Shown here: in pieces, positions 1 through 13,500 of the stretch
How the letters are laid out: each line of letters opens with the position of its first letter
Position numbering within the stretch: the first letter of the stretch is position 1
Assembly: GCA_030770425.1 (NCBI GenBank)
Contig: JASJFT010000004.1
Span: 62,001 to 126,000, forward strand
Length of the DNA: 64,000 nucleotides
Source: Darksidea phi
Lineage: Eukaryota > Ascomycota > Dothideomycetes > Pleosporales > Lentitheciaceae
Direction: 5' to 3'
The notes under the pieces: model-generated
The model's database searches: none
Told to the model about the DNA's origin: nothing
Seen by the model: the letters and a program-made list of their open reading frames with translations, nothing else
Program-made: the position numbers and the translations under genes

Positions 1-1968
1 TCAATTCGTGGATCTCGATCCACCAATGTCCCCATATGATTGCCTTGCGTTCTCATCGTGCAGCACAACCACTTCAATGCTGCCTCGACGAATGTCGTGT
101 GACGTGCACGCCATAAGAGAGAGTGCATCAATCTCATCGCCTCACGCATATGCTCGGAGCATCCGTCCCAAAAAGGCCACTAAGCACCCCGCAATCTCGC
201 AACGGCCTGTGGAGTCGACGATGCCACGATTCGACTAGCCCTTGTCCAGAGTCCACGCATCGCTTTGCCCGTTGTAGTAATGTGGCCCCGGTTGCCTACC
301 TACTCTGCACACTATAGTAGGCGTGGGCTTATACTCCGGGGCATCGTTTCTCGTGCTCTTGGATGGATAAAACAAGGCAAGGGAAGAGCCGGGTCGGGAG
401 TCGGAATAAAGCGTAGCGAGGCGTAGGGCTGTTAAACAGGGCCAGGGGACGATGCAACTGCAAGGCATGCAAAGGAGATGTGCGGTGTCGGCATGCATGG
501 CGCGGAGGCGGTGATTTGCATGGACAGGGTTTGGTAAAGGTGTGTCATGGAATTCAGGGAAAGGTGCATAAAACGCAATGCATGGCATCGCGCAGTGCAA
601 CATCGGGGGAACCGATGGTCGTTCTGGGACAAACGTATCGCTCTTTTCCGTTTAGTGATGGTGCAGTGGGTTGAGTGAAGGTTACTGTCGTTCGCAGGAG
701 GTTCGGAGATGCGCCGTCTCGCGTGCGTGCGGCGCAGTGATCCACTACAGCATCTCTTCTGGTCGACTTAGCCGCAATGTTGGGTGTATCTATGCAGTTG
801 GTTATCATCAAGATCGACTCCACTACCATGACCCATTACCGAGCTATCTCCAGCGCAGCCCAGTTTCGGTCCGTATCCAACGAGACGTCCCCGGGCCTCG
901 ATCGAGTCTTGCCTTTACAAATTCCCGCACTTGATAACAAGCCGCCTTGGCTTGTCGACTGCAGAAGCATCCTCATTCCCATGCCGTGTTTGCACATATT
1001 AGGCAATGAAACCCCCGTCGGAAGTGGCCTCTACCTCGTATCGAGACATGCCATCGAGTGTGGCGTACCGCCCGCTTCGGGGTGCACCGTGATCCAGACA
1101 CAAGCAGTGTGCCACACAGCTGCTAAATGATGACGGTGGCTTCGTGGCGTGATTTTGGATTGCTGGGCGTAGATAAGGCTGACGGTGAGGTCACGCGCCT
1201 TTCATCCCAACCACCCCTGAAGGATGCTGCCAAGGACGCGCCGCGTCGTTGGGACAGCTCGTAGCGCAAACGATCGACTGTTGATGATGATGGTCAATTG
1301 GTATCTGCGAGCCGATCTGCCAAGATAAGATAATGTAATGACGCTGTACTTGTAGGAGTGTCGTCTGCAGAGGCGATAAATTAAAATGCGGAGGTGGCTG
1401 CTCTTGGCACGCGCGATTTTTTGTTTTGAAAAGCAAATGCTTGGGTTGCAACGCACCGGCGCTATGCGGTTACTTGTATGCGGCGTAAGCGGGTGGATGC
1501 ATCCGCTTGGACGTGAAAATTTTCGCAGATCCAGCGAAACACAGGGATTGATCGTCGGTCGCATCCTGGCTTCGCGATCTTGGTATTTCGGGGTGACCGT
1601 CGGTGTTCGTTTGTTGGAGTTGGTTGTCGCGTTGGATTGAATAATGGCGGCGCTGATCAATACTAATGTTGCAGGGAGAAGGCAGATCTCGAGCTGCGAA
1701 GATGTCGCTTTGGAGTACGCAGTCAAGGAGCAAATTCGTCTTCGTAAGGTGGCTGGTTGGGAAATTTGACCTGTTCACCATAAGCTCGTAGTAGATATAG
1801 ATGATAGTACGTGAGAACAAGTGGGTATATTGATGATCATCCGTCTGCGGGTCGAGCGCAGGCGGCTACCGCGCTCTATCCTCTATTCTGCGCTGAAAAT
1901 CATTGCACGTACACATAACGCTATCCTCTCTATATCCATTCACCATGCCCAAATGAAAAAAAGACTTT
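1..1968. other. gene-free stretch
   Basis: I see no convincing gene here. Open frames up to 174 codons occur on both strands, but none shows a recognisable domain, signal peptide or plausible splice pattern. The right part is the 3' flank of the amino acid permease on the minus strand. Confidence 0.5.
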
Positions 1969-3723
1969 TTACACTGCCCTGTGATCAACAGGCACGTGGC
2001 GCTTGAAACCAACGAGCTGCACCAACTCGGTCCAGAAGCCGATCGGGGGCGTGATGAACGACGCTTCGTATGCGTCAATGAGGGATGCGTCCCAGGCAAG
2101 GTCGACCTCCTTGGAAGGGATGATCCTGGTCCTCTTGAAAACCTTCCAGAAGAGGTAGAGTACGGGAGCAACCATGAGCATGGCGTACGAGGCCATGAAA
2201 TCATCGATGAGCCAGTGGCCGGGTAGGAAAACCGCGTAGCCGTAAGCGAACACGACGCACACGAGGATGACGAGGGCGACGTAGGTCTGGTACGGTTGGA
2301 AATAGCCTGTGTAGGGAAGCTTCCTGCGGTCGAAACCTTGAGCTTTGCATGCGTTGTAGAAGGCGATGTAGGTGATCATCATGACAATGAAGTTGATCAA
2401 GCCGCCGGCGGTGATCAGGGCAACGAGCCAGGTCAGGACCTTGGACGAGTCGTCGGAAACCTGGAGGAAAGATAGAAAAGGGAAGACCATGGTGATGGCG
2501 AAGCAGTAGATGGGCACACCGTTCTTGGTGCACTTGCGGAAGATCTTGGGAGCGCGGCCTTCGACAGCAAGCGCGTACATGCTGCGAGTCGCACAGTAGG
2601 TGTAGGTGTTGCCGGCAGAGAAGATACTGGTGACCAGGAGAGCGTTGGTGATATGGGGCATTACTGGAATCGCCAGGTTCCTCATGGCAATGACATAGGG
2701 AGAAGCGGCAGCAGTGCCTGCGCCGCCTTCTCCGCTGAGGACGGCGACAAGGGCCGGGTCGTTATAGGGTATAACGATGCCAGTGCAGAGAGCTCCGACG
2801 ATGAAGAAGATGCCAAATCGCCAGTAGACAGTCTTGAAGGCGTTTTTGATGTAGACACGAGGACGTTTTGCCTCTCCGCTGACCATGGAGATGTACTCAG
2901 GGCCGACGATACAGAAGGATGCAGCCCACAATGCACCCAAAAAGCCCTCGAAACGGCCCTTGTCGCCCGTGGCGAGATACTCGGCCATTGGACCGGGTTC
3001 GCGCCAATAACGGAAACCGTACGCATCCTTCTTGGGGTTACCGCCCACCATGGTGATAAAAGTGAAGGCGTAGAGCATGAAGATCAAGATGACCTTGCCG
3101 CCAGAAAGCCAGAACTCAGCTTCACCATAGGCTTGTACGGCGAGAATGTTGCATGCACTGGCTCAGGATCAGTCTCTCGTCCTGTAACGCTAGGATGCAC
3201 ACTGCAAAGGAAGGTTGTTTGGGGAGAATGGGTCTTACCCGTAGAGGATGATGACGGCGATGCACACGGCCCAGACCGGAATGTCGTCCCTCCAGAAGGT
3301 TAGCACTAGGTTGAGGGCGGTAATTTCGAAGGGGATAAGCAGAGCTTCGTAGAAGAAGAAGTTCCACCCTGCCATGAAACCGAGAGCTTCGTCGACCCAA
3401 TGACCAGCCATTCGAATGAAACCTCCAGTCACGGGCATGTAGGTGGCCATTTCTGCCATGGAGTTGTTCACGAGCGCCATGTTGCAAGAGTAAAAGGTGT
3501 AGGCGAGCAAGATACCGAGCGGGCCGCCCTTGTTGAGAGCACCACCGATACTGACGAAGAGGGCAGTGCCAATGGAACCTCCAATGGCAATGAGTTGAAT
3601 CTGGCGATTGCCGAGGTGGCGTTGCAGGTCATCAGAGTTGTCGTGAATTTCACCACGCTGGACGTCGCCGCTCCCGGACTCTTGGACGTAGCCATCGTAC
3701 TTTTTACTCTCGTTGTACTCCAT
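1969..3723 (-). CDS. amino acid permease (YAT/APC family)
   Basis: Plasma-membrane amino acid/H+ symporter of the fungal YAT family. The two exons are 3239..3723 and 1969..3157. The 81-bp intron has a GTAAG donor and CAG acceptor and joins in phase to give 557 residues, the usual size for the family. The start is the ATG at 3723, giving MEYNESKKYD, because it leaves a normal cytosolic N-tail; an in-frame ATG further upstream would only add a Pro/Thr-rich extension. The first membrane helix carries the conserved motif IGGSIGTALFVSIGGAL. Later hallmarks are PVTGGFIRMAGHWVDEALGF, the helix pair around GPEYISMVSGEAKRP, and YALAVEGRAPKIFRK. About 12 hydrophobic segments are visible. Substrate cannot be read from sequence; general amino acids, proline or GABA are all possible. 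Confidence 0.93.
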
Positions 3724-5392
3724 TGTTGCAAGAGGGGGGTTTGTCGCGTAGGGACGAGGGAGTCGCGTGAGGGAGTGAGTGTTGCTTGGGGGGGACAAAG
3801 GCTGCGCGGGGGTTGATGTTGGTGGCGCGCAGGGAAGTCAAAACGGTACAAGGCGTCCAACCGTGAGCAGTGGACGTGAAGGCACCTGGTCAAGCGGTGT
3901 GGAGGGTTGGGCGAAGGGGAATCGACAGGTCTTTATACGGGTGCAGGGGCAGACGGTTCCTATCCCCAGGCGGCGTTCGCCTCGCGTGCAAGGATGAGCG
4001 AAAGCGCAATAGCGTCAGGGTCTTGGCTAACGTGCTTCGAGCAAGTACTCGGCCCGCGAGTCTGGGCACGACGGAAGGCCTGAACATTCATCCTTCACCG
4101 GACCCTTGTCGCGGCTCATCAGCGCCAACCCCGCTCGTTGCGCCCCTATCACGGATGGGGCAGCGGCGCCGAGTTGGTGGGCCGAGGCCAAGCAGCGCCT
4201 CTCGGAAATGGCCTCGCCATACGTAATGTCGTTGCTCACAGTCGCGGCACAGAGCCATGAGTAGCGTCATCTGTGATACTGACGGACCCCAAGTGTCCAA
4301 TACCTACGCTAGATAGCCCCGTACAAAAACTGCCTGCAGACGAGAGGATGACTCGGGCGAAAACACTGCCTTTGAGGGATATAAGTGAGCCTTTCGCCTC
4401 ATCCCAGCCTTCCCACCGCTTCGGACCGATGCACCCAATTGTTTTGGCCGCTGCATGAATCGAGCCACAGCGGCAAATGGTTCTTGTCGCTGCTTATCGC
4501 TCTGGACAACGCCCCTCACATCTGCGCATCACCTCGTCCATGTCCCCGCGTATACTACAAGGCAATGCCGGGTACGCGAACGGACACTCCACGTGTCGGG
4601 GACGAGGAAAGATACCCGACCGTGGAGAGTTTCGCCTATTCCCCTGTCCGATGAGATGCTACGTCGGACGCAAACCGAGGCTGTGGAACCGATCTGCCTC
4701 GTGTTCTGGGGTATTTTAAGCCGCCTTTCTGCAGTTGCTGTGCTTGGAGAGGCCATCTATCATTGACGCCAGACACGTTCCGCTGCCGAAGGCCGCCAAG
4801 GCACTCCAGGACGTTACCCAGGCGTGTGTCGGATGACTTCCTCGTCTCGAATAGTTGGCTTTCGTCTCATCCTAGCATAGCCCGCAACAACAGCCGCAGA
4901 GGCCACCACGGGGGGCTTCAACCGCAATTGCTGAACACTACCACGTCCATCTCCCGCTCTTTGGGATAGCACTGACCTTGCAGGATCTGGACTGGTGGCT
5001 TGTGGTTGTGGGCACCATCGCTATCCGATATCCGAATCATCGGTGGCAAGGGGAACAGCCGATCAAGTACAATAGCCCAGGCCTTCGGTAGTTCTCCCCA
5101 GACAGGTATTCTAATCCGGCATAAATCCAGATCTGCTCAATGCCCGCGCCAACGCGGTACGCAGCGAACGAGTACGCACGACGAAGACCTTGGGTTCGCA
5201 ACTGGCTGATTCACCCGAGGCTCGTGCGCTTATCGATAACAAATACCCCGCTCCACGTAACATGAGCAGAGTCTAGTCGTTCCGGTTTGGAACTCTCACC
5301 ACTCTCAATACACTATCGTAACTTAAAGCGTACTAGACCCTCCAGATCATCTTTATCAGCAGGTTTCTATCTATCTTGCTCCGGCCGCAGAT
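3724..5392. other. intergenic region between permease and Dug3 gene
   Basis: This 1.7-kb stretch separates two divergent genes and should hold both promoters. No conserved open frame, RNA gene or repeat stands out. The short open frames on both strands lack domains. Confidence 0.5.
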
Positions 5393-6491
5393 ATGTGTCG
5401 CTGGTTTGCTTACATTAGCCCAACGGAGCCATGCTTGATATCAGATGTTCTCATCACGCCTGCTAACAGCATCAGCAAGCAATGTTCCGGTCGATCCCCC
5501 TTTCAGATTGTACAGACAGCCACTGAAAGATCTAGAACACTACTTGCCCGGCCTCCTTCCCCATGCCAAAGACAAAGATCTCGACCACAGCTCCGACGCC
5601 CTCGTCCGCATGCGCAACTCTCTCCTCAACATGGACGGCCTCGGCGTCGCCTGGTACACCGACGCCTCCACGTCCTACATGAACAAGGTCGATGGCCCTC
5701 GGCCTGCACTATACAAGTCACAGTCGCCTCCCATCAACGATTTCAACTTCCGCTCTCTATGCGAGAACACAGAAACCAACTGCGTATTTGCACACATCCG
5801 CGCAAGCAGCGGAAGCACCGTCACGCAAGTGAACTCGCACCCCTTCGTCTTCGGCCGCCACGTATTCATGCATAACGGCGCCATTTCTAATTTCTCAACC
5901 ATACGCCGCGAAATGACCGATCTCATGTCCTTCGACGCATACTGCAACGTCTTCGGGGCTACGGACAGCGAACACGCAGCCGCGCTGTACATGACGAACC
6001 TCACAAACCACGGCAGCAAAGCCTCGTGGCAGGAGACATATCCATTACACGACATGCTAACAGCGATGACGAAGACGGTCGTGCAAATCATGCAACTCCA
6101 AAAAGAAAAGCAGGCCAACAGCGATCGCACACCCAACTCCCTCAATTTCTGCACTACCGACGGCCACCAACTCCTCGCTATCCGCTTCCGCAACCACGCT
6201 ACCCAGCAACCGCCCTCGCTCTACTGGTCCGAGTTCGCAGGCCGTACCTTGAACGCGAAATATCCCGGTCACCCGGACGGAAAGGACCTTGTCAACGAGC
6301 AGGCGATATGGGGCGAAGAGGAGAAAATCGGTAAACATACCATCGTTGCGAGCGAGCCCACCACGTACGATGAGAACGAGTGGCATTTGATTGCCCGGAA
6401 TTGCGCGCTTATGGTTGATGCCCAGGGAGTAGAGACTGAAGTTCCTATCGAGTATGATGGGCAGCTGAATGCGGAGGATCCGAGTGTCTAA
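5393..6491 (+). CDS. class II glutamine amidotransferase, Dug3-type
   Basis: Likely the glutamine-amidotransferase subunit of the Dug2-Dug3 cytosolic complex that degrades glutathione. The protein begins MCRWFAYISPTEPCL, so Cys2 becomes the N-terminal nucleophile after Met removal, as in all class II (Ntn) amidotransferases. Further family blocks are FAHIRASSGS, VNSHPFVFGRHVFMHNGAIS and ATDSEHAAALYM. The first exon (5393 to about 5483, ending SISKQ) and the second are in different frames, so a short intron is needed. My best join is 5393..5483 with 5530..6491, giving 350 residues ending DPSV, close to the usual 350-360. The donor (GTTCCG) is weak, so the exact boundary is uncertain. Confidence in the family is high. 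Confidence 0.88.
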
Positions 6492-6834
6492 GAGAAGAGA
6501 GTCGCTGCCCCTCGCGGCTGAAGAAGTATTCGCTTTGGAGTCTTTTGTCGTAAAAGTGAAAGAGATGCCGAGTTGGTGGGATAACTTAATTTCCTAAGAG
6601 TTACATTGGAGGTGATGCAGAGAGCATATGTTGTGGGATGGGATGCGTTTAAAGGAGGCTTGAGTGGGGAGTGAGGTGTGCGAATTCCAGCCTAATTAAG
6701 CATGTACTTGTTGCATCTATCAGCAACTCTAATGAGTGTCTTTGTCCATGCGCAGAAACGCTTACCGAGAAGCGAACATGCATCTCCAATCTTACACATA
6801 GTCCATGAACGACCCAGACCCTTGCCATACCCTC

Positions 6835-9317
6835 CTATATGCCAAAGTCCGGCATCTGAATATCGTCCTCCATCAAGTTCATCAGATATCTCGACCCCGA
6901 GAACCAGTTCTGCACCGTATTATCGCTCTGCATCCCGACCGGCAGCCCACCGGTGCCCATTCCTTGCACAACCAGACCGGCATCAAAGCTCTCAGTCTGT
7001 GCAGAGAACCCATTCGAATTAGTCCCTGCGCTACTCAGATGAGAATAGTTCGCCATCGGCCACGCCGCGTTCGGCATCAAGCCCAACGCACTCAGGTACG
7101 GATCGAATTGCGTCAGGGTGCTGGAATCGAAATTCTGCTCTCTCCCATCGGTTTGATAGAACCCCGTCTGGCTGTCCTGCGGCTGTGTAGAAGGCTGCTG
7201 CGCAGACTCTTTTGTCTTAGCATCGACGTACAATTTGGCGACTTGGAGGAAGAGGTGGCACATCTTGTAGAGCTTGTCCGCACCTTCGGAAACGGTGCGG
7301 CAGGATTCGAGACTGAGGACGAAGTCGGAGAGGGTATTGAGGTCAGAGGGATCGCAGTGGAGAATCACGTTGCAGAAGATGACGATGAATGGAGTGAATG
7401 GCGCCTGGAGGATAGCCCTAGTATATTGTAAGTATCGACCAGCCGAGGGTAGAGTATGTACATTACCAATGAATGTAGCCGGACCATAGATCTTCATTGC
7501 CTTCGACGTTGAACTGCTCACTACACCTCTGATGAGCGATGAGGGCTGCGCGAGAACTGTCAAGACAGTCCTGGCCGAACGTGACGTTGCTAGGGCTGAC
7601 GGCTCGTTGGATCAATGCGCACGTGGCGTAGTGGACCACGATATCTGCAAAGTTAGCGTGTACAACAGGAAACATAATGCGGGTAGGTTGTCTTACCGCT
7701 ATAGTAGAAAATGTCATTAAGCTGGGATCGAAGTCAGTGTGAAGCGTCTTGCAATCATAATCCACCTGTGAAGGAAAGCAAAGCAATTACGGGGCTTACA
7801 TCTCCAAAGTATGCGCCTAAAGTTGTGAGCGGAAACTCAAAGCGAAGACATGCAAAAACTCACCGCTCTCAATACCCGGCAGGCCAGACTGACCAGTACT
7901 GCCAAAAGACTGTTGTGTCGCTGCCGGCATTGCTATAACCTGCCTCTGGCGCTTGGACGGCAAATCTAGAAGATTCGGGCCACTCCCTGTTTTCTTCGTA
8001 ACTACAGGCGGACCTCCGGCTTTGACGAAAACACCGTCTAATGCAGGTGCATCGCCTCTATCCGCCCAAGTTGCGTTGAGTGCTTCCACCAGCTGCTTAG
8101 CGATCCGGGCGCGTTCTCCCGCGGGCTTGAGAAAGGCTGCTGGGCTGAACAGGTCCTCGTACACTTTGCCCGATATTTGAGCCACTTTTATCCAGAAGAG
8201 CAGCAGCTTGATCCCCAGAGAACTCGGCATCTGTAACGCGAGTGGCACTCGTTTCGTATCAAGGTCGGGATACGGCAAGGACATGTCCCAGTCTTGGATG
8301 ATAGACGCTCGTCCGAGTCGGAGCGATAGCGTTTTGTCCAGGACATAAATGTGCCAGAAAACGTGGATTTTCGACGTGCGTTCGTCCTCGGTGTCATCCT
8401 TCATAGTTTGGATGCGGTGGTAACCAAGGCTTTGGCAAAGGCTGGCAGCGTTGGAGACCATAACCCAGCAAAGTGACGGTTTACACATTTCTATTGCGAA
8501 GGATGACGCCAGGAGTAAGGCAAGAATGTTTTCGTAGGTTGCGGGGAGATAGAGTTCTAGTTGGCTCATGGCAACCTCCGCCTGCGTTTTGCACACTCGA
8601 GCGTGTGCCCGATAGCTTTCGACCCTACCACGCGCCATGAGCGATACGCTTTTGGTTACAAACATTGTGGATTGGAGGGGTTCAGCTTACCGGTCATCTA
8701 ATACTAAGTACCATGCGAATTCGGTGAACAGGTTGTAAAGCACCCCAAAGACCAGAATTCTGCGGCCAACACTACACTCCTCCGGAGAGTTGAAGGCCTC
8801 CTTGAAGACCCCTCTCATGCTCTTCATATCCAGGTAGGGAAAAATGACAGCGAAGGACATGGTCGGATACACTATGATAAGTCAGCAAAGCCGTGAAGTG
8901 AGGCTTGGTTTACCTGCCACAAGCCTTCTCGACAACATCATTCACGACGTCCCAAGGTGGCCGCTCTAGCTTTGAGGGATCGATATCAGCTAGAGCTCTG
9001 TTGAAGAAAGGATGTGAGGCCGAGGATGTCATTGTGTTTGTATACTGCCCTTGTCTGGTGACCATATCCTCCAGCGACGAGAGGGCAGCCTTGATCTCGG
9101 CATTCTGGCCAATAGATGGCGTGCTCCCCACGGCTTGCTCAAGAAGCTCCCGCGCGAATTCAGATTGCCGGTTGATAGTCGTCTCTCCTTCAAAGGCGAC
9201 AGGTGTTGGAACGCAATTCGGGTCCGAAGAGGAATGTGGGCTCCGACCCGTCAAGCCGCGTGCTTTCGCCTGGCTGCCTTGCTCAGATTGGTCTCTGTGA
9301 AGATCGAGGTTGCCCAA
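6835..9317 (-). CDS. fungal-specific transcription factor (fungal_trans domain)
   Basis: Nuclear regulator of the Zn2Cys6 class with a fungal_trans middle domain. Exons read by frame and splice signals are 8921 or 8914..9317, 8691..8871, 7864..8648, 7800..7816, 7697..7721, 7467..7644 and 6835..7417. Two are microexons (17 and 25 nt) that restore the phrase SGAYFGDLNDIFYYSDIVV. The fungal_trans core contains MCKPSLCWVMVSNAASLCQS, HVFWHIYVLDKTLSLRLGR and GYIHWAILQAPFTPFIVIF. The join near 8871/8914 is off by one base with the consensus donor, and a weaker donor at 8920 fits. The start at 9317 is the first in-frame Met. Upstream, the frame continues as a coiled-coil linker (RKIDRIEDRLAGIESVLESL) to about 9400 but with no intact zinc cluster. 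The ABC transporter lies divergently downstream of the promoter side, so it is a possible target. Target genes are unknown. Confidence 0.8.
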
Positions 9318-9609
9318 TTTAGTTGCGAGGCTCTCTAGGACACTCTCGATCCCGGCTAGACGGTCCTCGATGCGGTCTATCTTCCTCTCGCTGCAGCCCG
9401 CTTAGCAACCTGCGTCAAGGAAGCAAGCATGGGCGAGAAGGAAGCATACTATTCGTCTGATATGTGCACTCTTTGCCGCTGCGGCCTCTGAGCTGGCGCA
9501 CTTGTTGCGCAGCCTGCCACGGACGGTTAGCTGGATGCTCTTTTCCAAAGTTCTGATGACATGCAGCTTTCAACTGGCAGGTCCACGGGATTCGTTCTTG
9601 ATCCGTCAT
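9318..9609 (-). pseudogene. degenerate zinc-cluster region of the transcription factor
   Basis: The DNA just 5' of the transcription factor should encode its Zn2Cys6 cluster. Read on the minus strand it gives only scraps: ACHQ, then RLRNKCAS in a second frame, then RSGKECTYQT (the typical end of the cluster) back in the first frame. A VAKRAA stretch then runs into the ERKIDRIEDR linker only through another one-base shift. Neither the C-x2-C-x6-C nor the second half of the motif is complete in any frame. An unrecognised intron or a sequencing error could explain part of this, so I call the region degenerate with modest confidence. Confidence 0.45.
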
Positions 9610-10576
9610 GTTGCAAGTGTGATTCCGATTGACTTGGCGCGCATGACTTCATGTGTATTGGAGCTACTGGATGGGGAAAGCCGTCGTGCACACAGAGCGG
9701 TACGGGATGAATGCATACTTAGCTTGCTTGCGCGACAATTTGAACATGGTGTTCCTCGGTCGCATCGTATTTTCCTCGATCGGCAAGCATCGCACTATGG
9801 CGGTTGTCAGCGTGCTGCCAATGCCAAAAGGGCACATGGGTAATACCGCTCGTTGGATCTTGGACCCATCGGCGGCCACATCCATATCATCTCGGTCCAT
9901 ATTGGCAGTTCGCGGTACACGTCCGCGTTCGAAATTCGGGATGCGAGGACAGCGAATGTATCTTAAGCCGGCTCGCTTCGTGTGCGTAAAGGGTGAAAGC
10001 GCTGCCTTCGGACGCTGGAAGTCTCGGGCTCCGGGCGCCAAGCTAGGCTCCCACCATGGCGCAAGTCCACTTCGTCATCACGAAAGATGGAGTGTCGGCG
10101 ATTGAATGCTCGAGGACGAGGACGAGGACGGTCGCGACCCGTTTGGAGACAAAGGCGAGACACGCGGTAAAACATTGGGGACCTGGAGGTGTGCAGAGAC
10201 GCGATCGCTGGGCCTTGATCTGGGCCGGCACACGCGCGATCCCGTGACGTGCCGGGCATTTGCCGGCTCTCTTCATTACCACACCACTTGACGACAACCA
10301 TCTAGCGCGAATTGCAGCCGCTTGGCTGTTGCCTGCTGGCCCCAGACTCGGACTTTTCGCATTTTCGCATAGCTGGCCAAGACGCCCGCTTGTCGTCTCG
10401 CTCATTGGCCCGGTCGTCTATCGAGCCCTTCGGGTCGAGGGCGCGAGGGCTGCGCTAGGATGTGTTTCGTCCGCATCAAACATGGCGGCCGCCTTAAACG
10501 AAGAACCTGACCTTCCTTCAACGTGTCTCATCTCATTTTTCTGCGTATGACACTTGCACCTCAACCGCCACCTGAG
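9610..10576. other. intergenic region upstream of ABC transporter
   Basis: I find no gene here. The stretch separates the transcription factor (minus) from the ABC transporter (plus), so it likely carries the regulatory DNA of both. A short ATG frame at 10548 stops before the transporter start and could act as an upstream ORF. Confidence 0.5.
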
Positions 10577-13500
10577 ATGGAGCCGTCACCAACCCGAGAA
10601 GCGGAAGGAAAGTCGGGAATAGCCTCGTCGCAAGATGGCGAGGCGATGCCAAAGGAGACTCAGGGGGGGATGGGAAGTTACTTGGTGTGTGATATGTGAT
10701 ACTTCGGGCTCATGAAAGTTCAATTTGCTGACGACAAGAAGCGCATTTTCCGATATGCCGATGGAAAGAGCTGGACGTTGAACATCATCGCATTCGTTGC
10801 AGCCATCGTATCGGGGACGCTTTTACCGCTCATGGACTTGTTCTTTGGGAAATTCGTGACAGCTTTTACCAAATTCGCAACGGGAGACTCTTCTCCAGCA
10901 CAGTACCGGTCTGAAGTAAATAAGTACACGTACGTCGCAAGTAGAAGCAACCAAAGCACGCTGTTGATATAGGTTCCAGGCTCTACTTTGTCTACCTCTT
11001 CATTGCGAAGTTCGCGTTATTCTACACGCATTCCGTGAGTGGTCGTCTATTCATTTACGCTCGCGCGGGGTCGCGATTACGATGTACTGTCGTCTGTTCA
11101 CTTTAGCCACGATGCTAATGGTGCGAAACTGTAAAGGTGTTAATATCCATATCAGCGATTCGGACTACGAAGGCGCTTCGCGTCGACTTCATCAAGCATA
11201 CTCTTAGGCAAAACATCGCATTTTTCGATTCACCTGAAGCAGGCGGTATTACCACCCACATCACTACAAACTCGAACAACGTGAATAGCGGCATTGCAGA
11301 GAAGCTGACCCTGACGAGTAAGTATTGACGGCATTCGCAGTGGTAAGATCTTGGCTCAAGGCTGTCTAGTTCAGGGTGTATCGACCTGTGTCACCGCGTT
11401 CGTCGTCGCTTTCGCGGTGCAATGGAAACTTACCTTTATTACCATCTCTATAGTCCCAGCCATCATCATTGTCATAGTAAGATTTCTCTTCTCGATAGCC
11501 TGGACGCACTCCACTAACTCTACGGTCAAGGGCATTTGCGTCAGTATCGATGAGAAGAACGAATCCCAATTGCTTACCATCTACGGAAAAGCAGGCCAAC
11601 TCGCCGAAGAAGTATTTTCCACCATGCGCACCGTACACTCGTTTTGGCTCAATGGCCTCCTCTCCCGCAAATACGACGTCATGCTAGACGACGCGATGAA
11701 AGTGGGGAGGAAGAAATCGCCCAACTACGCCGTGCTCTTCTCGACCGAATTCTTCTGCATATTCTGCGGCTACGCGCTTGCATTCTGGCAGGGGATTCGA
11801 ATGTACGCGAGCGGGGCGATTACGGAGTCGGGAGACGTGATCACCGTCGTTTTCGCCGTCATTGTGGCGGCTACTGCTATGACCACTATTGCGCCTCAGG
11901 TTATTACGGTCGCCAAGGCAGCATCGGCAGCTGAAGGATTGTTCAAGACTATCGATCGACAGTCAGAAATTGACCCTCTGAGCGAATTAGGCAAAGTTCC
12001 GTCGTCGTGTGCTGGGCAGATTCACATTGAGAATGTGAGGTTCTCATACCCTACTAGGGTTGACGTTCCCGTCTTGAAAGATTTCTCTCTCTCGGTGCCG
12101 GCTAACAGCACGACTGCTCTGGTAGGCCAGTCTGGGTCAGGCAAAAGTACGATAGTAGGGCTTTTGGGTAAGTTTCTACCATCGTTCGCAGCCGTCCCAA
12201 TTACTCTCAAGGTTGATAGTTCAAGTCACTGACATTACCTACAGAACGATGGTATGACCCGAGCAGTGGTATCATCACGCTCGATGGCGCCCCAATTCAA
12301 GATCTCAATCTGACATGGCTCCGAACTAATATCCGCTTGGTTCAGCAGGAGCCCGTACTCTTCAGCGGAACAGTCTTTGAGAATGTTGCCCATGGTCTGT
12401 TTGGAACCGATAAAGCAGTGTTACCACTGGCTGAGCAGCGTTCTTTGGTAGAGAAAGCGTGCAAGGCCGCCTATGCAGACGAATTTATTGAACGGCTTCC
12501 CAAGGTACGTGTGCCGCTGTTTGTCCGCCAGCACGTCTCACTAAAGATGTAAGGGTTACGACACACAAGTCGGCGAGAGAGCCATGATGCTCTCCGGTGG
12601 ACAGAAGCAGAGGCTTGCCATTGCCCGCAGTATCATCTCCGATCCCAAGGTGCTACTCCTTGATGAGGCTACCAGCGCCCTCGACCCTAAGGCGGAGAAG
12701 ATGGTGCAACAGGCGCTTGACAGCGTTTCCAAAGATCGTACGACGATCGTGATTGCGCATAAATTATCCACTATTCGAAATGCTGACAACATTGCGGTCA
12801 TGTCTAACGGCGCAGTGATCGAGCAAGGAACACATGACGAACTTCTCGAGAAGGCGGGCGCATACTCTCGGCTTGTCCGTGCGCAAGACCTTGGCAACGC
12901 TGAAGGTGCCGACAATGCTACGAACAAAGACGATGCAGTGGAGAAGATCGACCTTGTGCGGACGCAGACCCAGGCTGCTTCCATGCTCCACGAATCCGCC
13001 AAAAATACAACCAAAGATGGCATCAACTTCAGCTTGTTTCGCTGCATCTTGATCGTCTTCTGGGAGCACCGTCGTCTGTGGCCATACTTCCTAGTGTTGA
13101 GTCTCGCTTCACTCTTGGGCGGCTGCACTTATCCTGCACAAGGTATGTAGAGTATAGATTTGGGAAGAAGCACGACACTGACTGCCGGAGCGATTCTTTT
13201 CTCCCGCGTCGCTCGAGCGTTCGAACTGCCGCCCGATGAAGCAATCGAACAAGGCGACTTCTACTCACTCATGTTCTTCGTCGTTGCACTCGGGAACGCT
13301 CTTGCCTACGCTACTATCGGTTGGTTTAGTAACATCGTGGTTCAGCACGTATCACGCGGCTACCGGCTCGAGATCTTCCAGCTCATTCTCAAACAAGATA
13401 TGAACTTCTTCGACAAAGCAGAGAACGCCTCCGGTTCACTCGCCTCGAACTTGTCAATCTATCCGACCAGTCTTACCGACCTGCTTGGCTTTAACATCAT

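Noticed and set aside
1202..1726. 174-codon open frame on the minus strand
   Set aside because: Composition is random-like, no domain, signal peptide or splice support, and no plausible promoter.
2653..3303. 216-codon open frame opposite the permease
   Set aside because: It lies antisense inside a clear amino acid permease exon and is explained as a shadow of its codons.
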